Notes: generated from the letters alone by a model not told the origin. DNA of 64,000 bases from Candidatus Obscuribacterales bacterium (GCA_020050835.1 JAGVKB010000073.1:19955-83954), one strand, 5' to 3'; counted from the first letter of the stretch, positions 34,652 through 43,504 are shown. Translations and numbers: made by a program.

Positions 34652-35986
34652 ATGGCAGACATACTCTATCTAGATGATGATGAAGAGCTGGCAGAGGCGG
34701 TCAAGCTCGTTCTGGTCAATGATGGACATAAAGTAAGTACAGTCAACTCCGGGCCTACCGGTTGGACACATATTAAGTCCCAACCGTTTGACGTTGTAAT
34801 TCTCGACTGGGAGATGCCTGACCTCAACGGCATCGACATTCTGAAGCTAATGCGGACTTCCGGAGACAGCACGCCGGTGATCATGATGACTTCTCGCAGT
34901 TCAACTGAGGACAAGGTTCTTGGTCTCGACTGCGGCGCCAATGACTATCTGACCAAGCCATTTGTTCCGCAGGAATTGTGTGCTCGTGTGCGAGCCGCGC
35001 TGAGGTCAAAGGCCTCACCTGCACCAGCGCCTAAAGCTCTCGGCTCAAACAACGTGGCTGTGTTGAACCGAGCCAAGCTTGCCGGAACCGCCGTTGCTGC
35101 ACACCTCGAATTCGTCGAGCTAATCGGTGAAGGTGGGTTTGCCTTGGTCTTCAAGGCCAGGCACCCGCAATTGGAGAAGTTTGTAGCGGTTAAAATGCTG
35201 TTGCCATCTGAGCTATCGGCTGACATGGTTTCCCGATTCGTGCGCGAAGCCAGAATAGTAAGCAACCTTGACCATCCGAACATTGTAGCCGTCCATGACT
35301 TCGGCATCACGGAGAATAAGCAGCCCTATATGGTAATGGAGCTGGTGGAAGGTCCAAGCCTGTACAAAGTGATCCAGGATAAGGACTTTCTTTCACTCAA
35401 GGAAGGATTGACTATTTTGCTGCCTGTTGCATCTGCTCTTTGTTATGCGCACGACCAGGGGATATTGCACCGCGATATCAAACCCGAGAACATCGTACTA
35501 AAAGAAGGTCCCGACGAGGGTGTTGTCCCCAAAGTCCTGGACTTTGGACTGGCCAAGGTTATCGAGCTGGATCTGAATTCAAGCAAAGAAGCGCGACTGA
35601 CACAGGGGCAGCAAATGCTTGGCAGTCCGCCATACATGAGCCCAGAACAAGTCCGCGGAAAACCGCTGGACGAAAGGTCCGACATTTACTCGTTCGGCTG
35701 CCTTGTCTTTGAAGTATTCACCGGTTTCACGCCTTTCGTAGGCGATACACCGATGGAGATTACTCTGAAGCACTTGGAAGAAGCTCCACTTTCGTTCAAG
35801 GAGGCTCAACCGACAGTGAAGTATCCAGCCGAGCTTGAGCAGCTGGTTGCCAGAGCGCTGCAAAAAGACCCGGTAAAGCGATATCAAACGATGCACGAAT
35901 TGTGTGACGAACTAGGCAAGCTGCTTGCTAAATCGAGCGACAATTCGATCTGGGGCAAGTTGCGCAAGATCAAGATTTTCGGTTAG
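34652..35986 (+). CDS. Receiver domain fused to Ser/Thr protein kinase
   Basis: 444 residues joining two signalling systems. Residues 1-120 are a response-regulator receiver: acidic pocket D8-D10, phosphoacceptor D52 in VILDWEMPD, and conserved T/S and K in MMTS and TKPF. From about residue 150 there is a complete Hanks-type kinase: P-loop GEGGFALVFKARH, VAVKML, catalytic HRDIKPEN, DFGLAK, and activation end SPPYMSPEQVRG. There is no membrane helix, so it is cytoplasmic. It probably turns a histidine-kinase phosphorelay into Ser/Thr phosphorylation. The neighbouring sensor kinase (29638-31185) is a candidate donor. Confidence 0.93.
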   Translation: MADILYLDDDEELAEAVKLVLVNDGHKVSTVNSGPTGWTHIKSQPFDVVILDWEMPDLNGIDILKLMRTSGDSTPVIMMTSRSSTEDKVLGLDCGANDYLTKPFVPQELCARVRAALRSKASPAPAPKALGSNNVAVLNRAKLAGTAVAAHLEFVELIGEGGFALVFKARHPQLEKFVAVKMLLPSELSADMVSRFVREARIVSNLDHPNIVAVHDFGITENKQPYMVMELVEGPSLYKVIQDKDFLSLKEGLTILLPVASALCYAHDQGILHRDIKPENIVLKEGPDEGVVPKVLDFGLAKVIELDLNSSKEARLTQGQQMLGSPPYMSPEQVRGKPLDERSDIYSFGCLVFEVFTGFTPFVGDTPMEITLKHLEEAPLSFKEAQPTVKYPAELEQLVARALQKDPVKRYQTMHELCDELGKLLAKSSDNSIWGKLRKIKIFG

Positions 35987-36375
35987 CTCTTTGCTGTAAG
36001 GTCTTAATCGCTGGTGAGCAAAGCGACATTGTCTGGCCCATTTCGGCGCCCACTATGGCGAGCGAAGATAACAGACAGCGCGCTCGTTTGGGATGCTAAA
36101 GGTCTTACTGGCTGGCTGTGTGCGCTACCGGCACTGCGTTTTAAGCACCGAGACGACGAGCGAGAGGGCACCAGTCTGTCCGGTAACAAGGACTGGATAT
36201 AGTATCCTAAGAAATGGCGGTCACATTTGTGTAGCAATTTGCCCATATGGTACTAACAAGTGGAAGTTGGCTACTCGCTCACCAGCGCTGCCTCTCTACG
36301 AAGGAGAGCTCGGACGGACCGCGAGCGTACCAAGATGCACCGAGATTACGACATATGCTAATGAGGGCTGAAGCG
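35987..36375. other. Gene-free stretch before the TadE-like gene
   Basis: About 390 bases without a convincing gene. Frames in it lack an RBS and look like chance openings. A small inverted repeat around 36170-36196 (CCAGTC and GACTGG) and a TATAGTATCC sequence near 36197-36206 could be part of a promoter for the downstream gene. Confidence 0.4.
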
Positions 36376-37140
36376 ATGAGAAGAATGAGAACGGCGACCG
36401 GACAGGCACTGGCGGAAAGCACCGCGTCGCTCTGCATACTCCTTCCGATTGGAATTCTGCTGATACTGGGATTCGTCAATGTTTTCGCAGTATTGCTCAA
36501 CAGCAGCAAACTAAACTTCATTGCAATGGAAGCCGTCAAATACAGGCAGGATAATATCTACTGGCTCGGCATGAAAAGGCAAGATCCGGAAGGCAAGCTG
36601 AAAGAACAAGCAGATAAGACAGCCGCTAAGATTGCGGTCCAAATCGCCCGAGCGGCCGGTATTGATTTAGTGGAGAAGAACGTTACGTTCAAAGAAAGGG
36701 AAACGGAAGCATCCGGCACCGACTTGCCCACCACAATTGAGGAATGCACTGTTACCCCGAGCGGTTACAGGCTTCCATTTGCCGGAGTTCCAGGCTTCCC
36801 TGCCTTTTGGAGCCCTTCGGTGACTGTAGCGATTGCAGCAGCGCCGGTACCGCCGCCGTGCGCATTTATCTTCGATGTAAATTACCAGCCGGGCAAATTG
36901 GACAACGAGCAAAGCAACAATCCGAAAGGGGCCAATACTGGCATACTCGTCCCAGCCTATGGCGCCATGTGGGGTCCTACCAACACCGGCAGAGGAGGCG
37001 CCTCGAGAATTCCAGACATGCCGGACGTTCCACCGCCTTCCCAAATTAGCGGACTGCCTCAATCAGCGATTATGGGTGTTATGTCTCCAAGTTGTTATCT
37101 GAGATCTCCCAGAGGAATTGCATTTGCAAATGGTCATTAG
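36376..37140 (+). CDS. TadE-like pilus-assembly protein
   Basis: 254 residues from the ATG at 36376, which has GAGG 9 bases upstream; earlier in-frame starts back to 36247 lack an RBS. The N-terminus RRMRTATGQALAESTAS leads into one membrane helix (SLCILLPIGILLILGFVNVF). This is the TadE/TadG layout, with a basic leader, 'GqalvE' and a hydrophobic helix. The remainder is a ~190-residue extracytoplasmic domain with no recognised fold. TadE-like pseudopilins belong to Flp/Tad pili, but no other tad gene is in this window. Confidence 0.65.
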   Translation: MRRMRTATGQALAESTASLCILLPIGILLILGFVNVFAVLLNSSKLNFIAMEAVKYRQDNIYWLGMKRQDPEGKLKEQADKTAAKIAVQIARAAGIDLVEKNVTFKERETEASGTDLPTTIEECTVTPSGYRLPFAGVPGFPAFWSPSVTVAIAAAPVPPPCAFIFDVNYQPGKLDNEQSNNPKGANTGILVPAYGAMWGPTNTGRGGASRIPDMPDVPPPSQISGLPQSAIMGVMSPSCYLRSPRGIAFANGH

Positions 37141-37165
37141 TCCAAGCAGCTCTTAGTTGTAACCG

Positions 37166-37210
37166 AAGAGAGACCGTCTGCCCCTTTCCGGCAACGGTCT
37201 CTTTTCTATT
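37166..37210 (+). terminator. Terminator after the TadE-like gene
   Basis: A 9-bp stem, AGAGACCGT (37169-37177) and ACGGTCTCT (37194-37202), is followed by TTTCTATTT. This is a typical Rho-independent shape. It lies about 25 bases after the stop codon. Confidence 0.8.
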
Positions 37211-37292
37211 TGAGTAAAGAATCAGCGCTTACTTCCAGGGTCTTTCGGAATGCTATCGAAGCTGACTTCTGCGAATCTAACTGGTGGATACT

Positions 37293-38630
37293 TTAGTGGA
37301 TATGGATGTTCGCGCCTTGCCGGTACTCTTCCATTTTGTCCCATTCCAGGACTTCCGGTTTCTTAGCGACCAGCTCATTCCACGTGATATGCGGGCGGCC
37401 GGTTTCAATCTCTACCATTGAGATGCAATCGTCGACCGGGCACACTTTCGAGCAGAGATCGCAGCCGACACAATCCTCTTCACGGACGACCGGCCACAAG
37501 CGCTCATTGGTTTGATCTGAAAGTTTGAGATCTTTGAGATCGATACACTGGTGGGCAGCATCATTGCAGGCGATATAGCAAAGATTGCACTGAATGCATT
37601 TGCTGTGATCGATGCGAGCGACCGTCTGAAAGCCGAGATCGAAATCGCCGAACGAGGAGATGCGGTTGACCGATTTACCGATGAACTCATCGCAGCTCTT
37701 GAAGCCCTTCTCGTCCATCCAGTTAGACATGCCATCGATCATATCTTCGACTATTCGGAAGCCCCAGTGCATAACGGCTGTGCAAACTTGGACCGAAGTC
37801 GCGCCCAAGAGCATGAACTCGACGCAGTCGCGCCATGTTTCCACACCGCCGATCCCGGAGATTGGCAGCTTGGCCTTTTGTATCTCGGGATCACTTGCCA
37901 CAGCGGACAAAAGGTGAAGCGCAATCGGCTTGACCGCCGGGCCGGCGTAGCCGCCGTGCCCACCCTTGCCACCAACATCAGGAACGATGCGGAACGTATC
38001 GAGGTCAACCCCCATGATGCTATTGATCGTGTTGATCAATGAAATCGCCGAAGCCCGGCCCTTAACGGCTGCCCGCGCCGGTTGGACGATATCGGTAATG
38101 TTTGGAGTTAGTTTGACGATTACCGGCCTGGTGGCAACATCCATCACCCACTCGGTAACCATGCAGGTGTATTCAGGAACCTGACCCATCGCCGATCCCA
38201 TCCCGCGCTCGGACATGCCGTGCGGGCAGCCGAAGTTAAGCTCGAAACCATCGGCGCCGGTATCTTCGACGCGCTTTACGATGTCCTGCCAGGCCTCTTT
38301 GCTCGACTCGACCATCACCGAGACGATCACCGCGTGGTTGGGAAAGTTCTTCTTTACCTCTTTTATCTCTTTGAGGTTGGTTTCCACCGAGCGATCGCTT
38401 ATAAGCTTGACGTTGTTGAGTCCAATAATTTTGGACCCCTTATAGTCGATGGTGCCATAGCGATTGCAGACATTCAAAACCGGCGCTCCGATCGTCTTCC
38501 AAACCGCCCCGCCCCAACCTTGCTCGAAGGCCTTTTGCACCTGGTAGCCCGAATTGCTGGGCGGCGCCGAAGCGAGCCAGAACGGATTGGGCGACTTGAT
38601 TCCGCAAAAATCAATCTCGAGGTTTGCCAT
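37293..38630 (-). CDS. preA: Dihydropyrimidine dehydrogenase subunit PreA
   Basis: The catalytic subunit of bacterial NAD-dependent dihydropyrimidine dehydrogenase, which reduces uracil and thymine to their 5,6-dihydro forms. Residues 1-320 form an FMN barrel of the PyrD superfamily: NPFWLASAPPSNSGYQV, ELNFGCPHGMSERGMG, the active-site NTINSIMGVD, and ISGIGGVETW. The C-terminal ~110 residues carry two 4Fe-4S sets (CIQCNLCYIAC and CVGCDLCSKVCPVDDC). The ATG has GAGAGG 9 bases upstream. It is the last gene of the pyrimidine operon, 69 bases after preT. Confidence 0.95.
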   Translation of the reverse strand: MANLEIDFCGIKSPNPFWLASAPPSNSGYQVQKAFEQGWGGAVWKTIGAPVLNVCNRYGTIDYKGSKIIGLNNVKLISDRSVETNLKEIKEVKKNFPNHAVIVSVMVESSKEAWQDIVKRVEDTGADGFELNFGCPHGMSERGMGSAMGQVPEYTCMVTEWVMDVATRPVIVKLTPNITDIVQPARAAVKGRASAISLINTINSIMGVDLDTFRIVPDVGGKGGHGGYAGPAVKPIALHLLSAVASDPEIQKAKLPISGIGGVETWRDCVEFMLLGATSVQVCTAVMHWGFRIVEDMIDGMSNWMDEKGFKSCDEFIGKSVNRISSFGDFDLGFQTVARIDHSKCIQCNLCYIACNDAAHQCIDLKDLKLSDQTNERLWPVVREEDCVGCDLCSKVCPVDDCISMVEIETGRPHITWNELVAKKPEVLEWDKMEEYRQGANIHIH

Positions 38631-38699
38631 TTCTTAATTCCTCTCGCTCACAGGCGAATCATCAATCGGTGCCGGCGATGCCAGGCATCGCCGCTAACT

Positions 38700-40097
38700 T
38701 CATTTACGGGTAGCAGCTTGCTGGACGGTAGTGCTTCCGACGAGCTGATTGAAGATCGCTTTGGCAGCAATCTTCCCATCCTGCACGGCCATTACTGTCG
38801 ATGCTTCGCCTTTACTGCGAACACAGTCACCACCAGCGAAGATTTTCGGGTGCTCGGTGCGGTTGGTCTCGGGGTCCACCACGATGTATCCCTTGCTGTT
38901 CTTTACGCCAAAGGCAGTCAGCTTTTCGAGAATATCAATGCGCTTCTTCTGACCGATAGCGGTCACTACCATATCGCAGGGCAGCACGAACTCGGAGTTG
39001 GGCACCGGAATCGGGACGCGACGCCCAGATGCATCGGGACCACCGAGATCCATCCGGATGCAGCGCAACCCTTCCACCTTGCCGTCCTTGCCTACAACCT
39101 CGATCGGTTGAGTCAAGAACATAAAGCTCACTCCCTCTTTCAAGGCGAATTCGTACTCGAAATGATAGCAAGGCATCTCGGCTTCGGAGCGGCGATAGAC
39201 GATCATCACGCGCTCGGCACCGAGGCGCCGAGCGATGGTGACACAGTCAATCGCCGTGTTGCCGGCACCAATCACGCAGACCCGATTGCCAAACTCGATC
39301 GAGTCGAGCTTCATAATCTTGGTCTCTTCGATAAAGTCCAGTCCGTCGACGACGCCTTCGAGCTCCTCGCCTGGAATTTCCAGCGCCGGAACATTACCCA
39401 TTCCGACGCTGACAAACACAGCATCATATTGCTTGACCAACTCATCAAAACTTACGTCCTTGCCGACCGTGACATTAGTCTTCACGGTGACGCCCAGCTG
39501 CTCGATCATTTTCACTTCGGAAAGGCTGACCTCAACCGGCTCCCGGAACACTACAATGCCATAAGTATCCAATCCACCGGCCAGCGGTTTCTTTTCCAAG
39601 CAGGTGACGTCGAATCCGAGCTTAGCCAATTCACCGGCGCAAGAAAGTCCAGCTGGTCCGGTGCCGACAACGGCGACCTTGAGCCCATTGCGCTTGCCCG
39701 GCTCGAAGAATTTGATCTTGCGGTCGGCTGCGTAATCCATGGCATAACGCTGCAACCGGCCGATCATAATCGGCGGATGATCGTGATTCAGAACGCACGC
39801 CCCCTCACAAAGCTCCTCTACCGGGCAGACCCGCGAGCAAGTGGCCCCGAGTAGATTGGCCTCCAGAATTGTGCGAGCGGAGCCTTTCACATTACCGGTG
39901 GCAATCTTTTTGATGAAAGTCGGTATATCGATGTGTGTCGGACATGCCACCATGCACGGTGCATCGTAACAATAGAGACATCGATTCGCTTCAGTCACTG
40001 CTTCGCGTTCGCCCAAAGGCGGAAAGTATTCTTGAAAACGCTCTTCCAGCGTTAATTCCCAGGCTTTGTATTTCTGCGGTTTGTAATGTTCAGCCAT
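38700..40097 (-). CDS. preT: Dihydropyrimidine dehydrogenase subunit PreT
   Basis: The electron-input subunit: it takes electrons from NAD(P)H through FAD and Fe-S clusters to PreA. The 465-residue protein is a GltD-like flavoprotein. An N-terminal Cys-rich region (CLYCYDAPCMVACPTHIDIP, then CSRVCPVEELCEGAC) binds 4Fe-4S clusters. An FAD-binding VVGTGPAGLSCA and an NAD(P)-binding VIGAGNTAIDCV follow, and IFAGGDCV lies near the end. The frame stays open back to 40295, but the ATG at 40097 gives the family's normal start (MAEHYKPQKYKAWELTLEER). It also avoids overlap with the upstream gene, which stops at 40159. Confidence 0.95.
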   Translation of the reverse strand: MAEHYKPQKYKAWELTLEERFQEYFPPLGEREAVTEANRCLYCYDAPCMVACPTHIDIPTFIKKIATGNVKGSARTILEANLLGATCSRVCPVEELCEGACVLNHDHPPIMIGRLQRYAMDYAADRKIKFFEPGKRNGLKVAVVGTGPAGLSCAGELAKLGFDVTCLEKKPLAGGLDTYGIVVFREPVEVSLSEVKMIEQLGVTVKTNVTVGKDVSFDELVKQYDAVFVSVGMGNVPALEIPGEELEGVVDGLDFIEETKIMKLDSIEFGNRVCVIGAGNTAIDCVTIARRLGAERVMIVYRRSEAEMPCYHFEYEFALKEGVSFMFLTQPIEVVGKDGKVEGLRCIRMDLGGPDASGRRVPIPVPNSEFVLPCDMVVTAIGQKKRIDILEKLTAFGVKNSKGYIVVDPETNRTEHPKIFAGGDCVRSKGEASTVMAVQDGKIAAKAIFNQLVGSTTVQQAATRK

Positions 40098-40158
40098 TAA
40101 TTCAATCGTCCATAAAATCGGCGGCAGGGATACAACGGTTTCTATTCTGACTGGCGGC

Positions 40159-41046
40159 TTAGAGCTTGACCAGTTGCTCGTAAGTCTCCGGTCGCCTATC
40201 ACGGAAGAACTGCCAGGTGTGGCGAACTTCCTTGATCTCGTCCAGGTCGAGATCGGAGACCAGCAGCTCGTCTTTGTCGCGGCAGGCTTGGGCAATTATC
40301 TTGCCGCGCGGATCGCAAAAATAGCTAGATCCGAAAAACTCACCGATATTCCAAGGCTTTTCAGTTCCCACTCGATTGATGGCACCGATGAAATAGCCGT
40401 TAGCGGCGGCATGAGCGGGCTGCTCGAGGCGCCATAGATATTCCGAAAGACCGGCTACTGTCGCCGACGGATTGAACACTATCTCGGCACCGTTCAGGCC
40501 GAGCGCACGCGCTCCTTCAGGGAAATGCCTGTCATAGCAGATGTACACGCCGACCTTTGCGTAGCGAGTGTTAAAGACCGGATAGCCGAGGTTGCCCGGA
40601 CGGAAGTAAAACTTCTCCCAAAAACCGGGATTGACCTGCGGGATATGATTCTTGCGATACTTGCCCAGGAAAGAGCCGTCCGCGTCGATCACGGCGGCGG
40701 TATTGTAATAGATTCCGACCTGCTCGATTTCGTAGATCGGCACCACAATTACCATGTTGTGTTTCTTGGCCACCTCTTGGAAGGCCTTGATGGTCGGACC
40801 GTTTGGAATCTGCTCGGCGGCGTCGTACCAACGCGGTTGTTGCTCCGCGCAGAAATACGGTCCATTGAAAATCTCTTGCAAGCAGAGGATCTGTACGCCT
40901 TTGTCGGCGGCATCCTTGACAAACTGGAGATGCTTTTCCAGCATCGCCTGCTTGCTCTTGTCGATCGCTTTGGCATCGACATTGTCCGCGGGGGGCGGAA
41001 TCACATTTTCCGCTTGCACTAACCCACAACGAACTAAATTAGGCAT
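40159..41046 (-). CDS. Beta-ureidopropionase-like nitrilase-superfamily amidase
   Basis: Hydrolyses N-carbamoyl-beta-alanine (or N-carbamoyl-beta-aminoisobutyrate) to the beta-amino acid, CO2 and ammonia. The 295-residue protein has the catalytic triad E58 (LQEIF), K132 (KYRKNHIP) and C170 (YICYDRHFPE). Long internal stretches are typical of the UPB1 group (FNGPYFCAEQQPRWYD, then GFWEKFYFRPGN). The ATG at 41046 has a near-perfect GAGGAGG 7 bases upstream. The position between aminotransferase and preT genes supports this substrate over other carbamoyl compounds. Confidence 0.92.
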   Translation of the reverse strand: MPNLVRCGLVQAENVIPPPADNVDAKAIDKSKQAMLEKHLQFVKDAADKGVQILCLQEIFNGPYFCAEQQPRWYDAAEQIPNGPTIKAFQEVAKKHNMVIVVPIYEIEQVGIYYNTAAVIDADGSFLGKYRKNHIPQVNPGFWEKFYFRPGNLGYPVFNTRYAKVGVYICYDRHFPEGARALGLNGAEIVFNPSATVAGLSEYLWRLEQPAHAAANGYFIGAINRVGTEKPWNIGEFFGSSYFCDPRGKIIAQACRDKDELLVSDLDLDEIKEVRHTWQFFRDRRPETYEQLVKL

Positions 41047-41158
41047 TTTCAATCCTCCTCAAATGTGCCGGGAGACGCTCCGCATCTTCCAGCCCGGGCA
41101 CAGCAATAACGATAACGTCCAACTTGCATCGTCTCTCACATGAATCCGAAGGTAGAGC

Positions 41159-42466
41159 TTATCCGACGGCAACTTTCGATACGACTTCAAGGGACTTTCG
41201 AAGCACCTTCAGGCAGGTATCGACATTCTCCTTCGTGATGGACAGCGGCGGCTTGATCCGAATTACACTGCCCCAGAGTCCACCCTTGCCGATGATCACT
41301 CCGTTATCCTTGGCCATCTCGACAATTTTTGCTGTTTCAGCCGTAAGCGGAACCTTCTTCTCGTCGGCCAGCTCGACTCCCAACATCAGACCTTTCCCGC
41401 GCACATCAGCCATGATTGGGAAGCTCTTTTGCAAATCCTTCAAGCCTGCCAACAAGTACTCGCCGACCACGCAAGCATTGTCCATCAACTTCTCTTCGAG
41501 AATGGTCTCGATTACCGCCACCGCAGTGGCCGAAGAGACCGGATTGCCGCCGAAGGTGTTGATCTGTTGCTTTTGCGCTTTGTCAGCAACTTCCGGTCGA
41601 GTAATCATGGCGCCAATCGGCAAGCCATTTCCCAAACCTTTGGCCATGGTCATGATGTCCGGCTGGACGCCCCAGTTGCTGATGCCGAACATGTGCTTGC
41701 CGGTTCTGCCGAAACCGGTTTGAACCTCGTCGGCGATGAAAAGGACGCCGTAGTTCTCCAGAATCCTCTTCACTTCCTTGAAGTAATCGTCCGGCGGAGT
41801 GATGGCACCACCGACACCCTGGATCGGCTCGGCGATCATCGCCGCCGGCTTGCCGCTGGTTTGAGTTTGAATCACTCGCTCAACATCTTTTGCGCATTCC
41901 AGGCTGCAATTGTCCGGTGTCTTTTTGAAAGGGCAGCGATAGCAATAGGCATTGGCAGCAAAGACCACTCCGGCTGCCGGCATAATCTCCGGACGCCAGT
42001 TATGATTGGCAGTGAGCGTCGAGGCTAGATGCGACTCGCCGTGGTAGGAATGCTCGAGCGCAATTACTTCGTGCCGGCCGCTGGCGATGCGGGCGGTGCG
42101 AATCGCCGCTTCATTAGCCTCGGTGCCGGAGTTGGTGATAAACGACTTGGAGAGATCGCCGGGAGAGATTTCAGCCAATTTCTCAGCTAAATCGACCATC
42201 GGCTGAGTCATGAAGACGGTCGATGTGTGCTGCAATTGCTGCAACTGATCGATTGTGCGTTGAGTAATCTTGGGATGACAATGTCCGACTGATACCGTCA
42301 CTATTCCGGCGAACATGTCGAGATATTCGCGGCCTGTCTCGTCGTAGAGAAACTGTCCTTTCCCCTTCACAATCTGGGGAGGGTCGGAGTAAAGCTGCTT
42401 CACGCCAGGAACAACATACTTTTCTCGCCGCTTCTTGAGTTCTTCGCGATTTGATGGTGCCGTCAC
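41159..42466 (-). CDS. Class III aminotransferase, probable beta-alanine/AGXT2-like
   Basis: A PLP enzyme of 435 residues resembling mitochondrial alanine-glyoxylate aminotransferase 2, which accepts beta-alanine and beta-aminoisobutyrate. Visible marks: NSGTEANEAAIRTAR, the HSYHGES phosphate region, ADEVQTGFGRTGKH, the PLP lysine in MTMAKGLGNGLPIGA, and FGGNPVSSA. An unusual insert with four cysteines (CYRCPFKK and CSLEC) lies mid-protein. The start is a GTG with GGAGG 7-8 bases upstream. As first gene of the operon it would remove beta-alanine made by the next enzyme, giving malonate semialdehyde. Confidence 0.88.
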   Translation of the reverse strand: MTAPSNREELKKRREKYVVPGVKQLYSDPPQIVKGKGQFLYDETGREYLDMFAGIVTVSVGHCHPKITQRTIDQLQQLQHTSTVFMTQPMVDLAEKLAEISPGDLSKSFITNSGTEANEAAIRTARIASGRHEVIALEHSYHGESHLASTLTANHNWRPEIMPAAGVVFAANAYCYRCPFKKTPDNCSLECAKDVERVIQTQTSGKPAAMIAEPIQGVGGAITPPDDYFKEVKRILENYGVLFIADEVQTGFGRTGKHMFGISNWGVQPDIMTMAKGLGNGLPIGAMITRPEVADKAQKQQINTFGGNPVSSATAVAVIETILEEKLMDNACVVGEYLLAGLKDLQKSFPIMADVRGKGLMLGVELADEKKVPLTAETAKIVEMAKDNGVIIGKGGLWGSVIRIKPPLSITKENVDTCLKVLRKSLEVVSKVAVG

Positions 42467-42616
42467 GATTAGCCTCCACTAGTTGAGTTGCGCTTGATGA
42501 GAAGCCGGATTACTGAGTCTTGGATTCAAAACTCCAAGCAGGATTCGGTGGATACACGATCCCCCAATCTCTGCTCATGGAGCAGGTTTCTATCTAATGC
42601 GAATACCAATTGAGCA

Positions 42617-42646
42617 ATACTACTAATCATTTGTTAAGAACGTCAA
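42617..42646 (-). promoter_or_regulatory. Probable promoter of the pyrimidine-degradation operon
   Basis: On the minus strand, TTGACG (42646-42641) and TAGTAT (42622-42617) are separated by 18 bases. This is a good sigma-70-like match. It lies about 150 bases upstream of the aminotransferase GTG, leaving a long 5' leader. Confidence 0.5.
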
Positions 42647-42807
42647 GATAGAGCGGTTAATGCTTATTAAGGTGGCTCTCTCTTAGGCGGGTAGAGGAAG
42701 GCAACCACTTTAATTTCCGATCACTGCCAGCGATCTCACACCGGCCCGTATACCGCTTAGACGATAGAAGTTCAACCGCTGTATAGCTACCACCAGGAGA
42801 GCTTTTC

Positions 42808-42837
42808 TTGACAGGCTGGAGCGGAGATTGATAGGAT
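42808..42837 (+). promoter_or_regulatory. Promoter of tRNA-Lys
   Basis: A perfect TTGACA (42808-42813) and TAGGAT (42832-42837) are 18 bases apart. Transcription would begin about 12 bases before the mature tRNA 5' end. Confidence 0.6.
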
Positions 42838-42855
42838 GGTCTGCTGTCGTGTCTT

Positions 42856-42928
42856 GCGCCCGTAGCTCAGCCGGTAGAGCACTCGGCTTTTAACCGATTG
42901 GTCGTGCGTTCGAGTCGCACCGGGCGCA
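42856..42928 (+). tRNA. tRNA-Lys (anticodon TTT)
   Basis: A 73-base cloverleaf. The acceptor stem is GCGCCCG/CGGGCGC with discriminator A73. The D stem is GCTC/GAGC. The anticodon loop is CTTTTAA on a CTCGG/CCGAT stem, with a C-T mismatch only at the outer pair. The T arm is GTGCG-TTCGAGT-CGCAC. The CCA end is not encoded. Anticodon TTT reads AAA and AAG lysine codons. It is a single-gene unit with its own promoter and a strong terminator. Confidence 0.95.
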
Positions 42929-42936
42929 ATTTCTTC

Positions 42937-42978
42937 ATTGCAGGGGCAGCTATCAAGCAACCCCTGCAATTTTTTTTG
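42937..42978 (+). terminator. Terminator of tRNA-Lys
   Basis: A perfect 10-bp stem, ATTGCAGGGG (42937-42946) and CCCCTGCAAT (42961-42970), is followed by eight T residues. A textbook Rho-independent terminator directly after the tRNA. Confidence 0.92.
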
Positions 42979-43042
42979 GCAGACCGTTGCTAGTGCGCAC
43001 GATTGGAAACAGACGAGATTGCCGGGCTCGGCTCTATCTGAA

Positions 43043-43504
43043 TTACCAGGGGAAGTTCACTCGCACGAATAACGGAACGCTGCCGGTTGTCAGCCCGCCG
43101 GCGAAGTCGACAACGCCAACTTGAATACCGCGTTCATCGAGCGATTGCGGATACAGGTACAGAGCAGCGCTCAATTTGTGAACGCGCCCATGATTGGTTG
43201 CACCGGGACCGAACCAGAAAACCGCCTCTAAACCTCTTGGCGATTTAAGCGGGCGGTCCAGCTCGAAGTACTTCTCAAGGAAGACCTCATCGCCATACGG
43301 CGGCGGCTCCTCGAAATCAATCGGATCAGAATGCGAGGTCCATTGCCAGAGCACATCATCGGTGCCGGCTCGCTTGAGCGAGACGTTCAGGCGGGGAAAC
43401 CACTCGTCGGCTCCATCCGCCTCACGAAAGACACTGAGCCTGTCCCTGCTCAGACGCGGACGCTCGACAAGCATCTGACGACCCTGCGCATCGATTTCGT
43501 CCAT
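43043..43504 (-). CDS. Unknown protein (153 aa)
   Basis: The ATG at 43504 is fixed by AAGGAGG 8 bases upstream; the frame continues to 43561 without an RBS. The protein is soluble, without signal peptide or membrane helix. It is rich in Asp, Glu, Pro and aromatic residues, with strands such as RLNVSLKRAG, VLWQWTSHSD, GLEAVFWFGPGA and VPLFVRVNFPW. It looks like a small beta-sandwich domain. I recognise no family. Its neighbours, the tRNA and a divergent exported protein gene, say nothing about function. Confidence 0.75.
   Translation of the reverse strand: MDEIDAQGRQMLVERPRLSRDRLSVFREADGADEWFPRLNVSLKRAGTDDVLWQWTSHSDPIDFEEPPPYGDEVFLEKYFELDRPLKSPRGLEAVFWFGPGATNHGRVHKLSAALYLYPQSLDERGIQVGVVDFAGGLTTGSVPLFVRVNFPW

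Larger units (their letters stand above)
42467..42855. other. Gene-free stretch between the pyrimidine operon and tRNA-Lys
   Basis: About 390 bases with no supported coding frame. It holds the likely minus-strand promoter of the operon (42617-42646) and the plus-strand promoter of the tRNA (42808-42837). Nothing else was recognised. Confidence 0.5.

Noticed and set aside
38220..39854. 544-codon plus-strand frame opposite preA/preT
   Set aside because: It lies antisense to two strongly identified genes with conserved motifs; no RBS or recognisable protein features. An antisense shadow of GC-rich codon usage.
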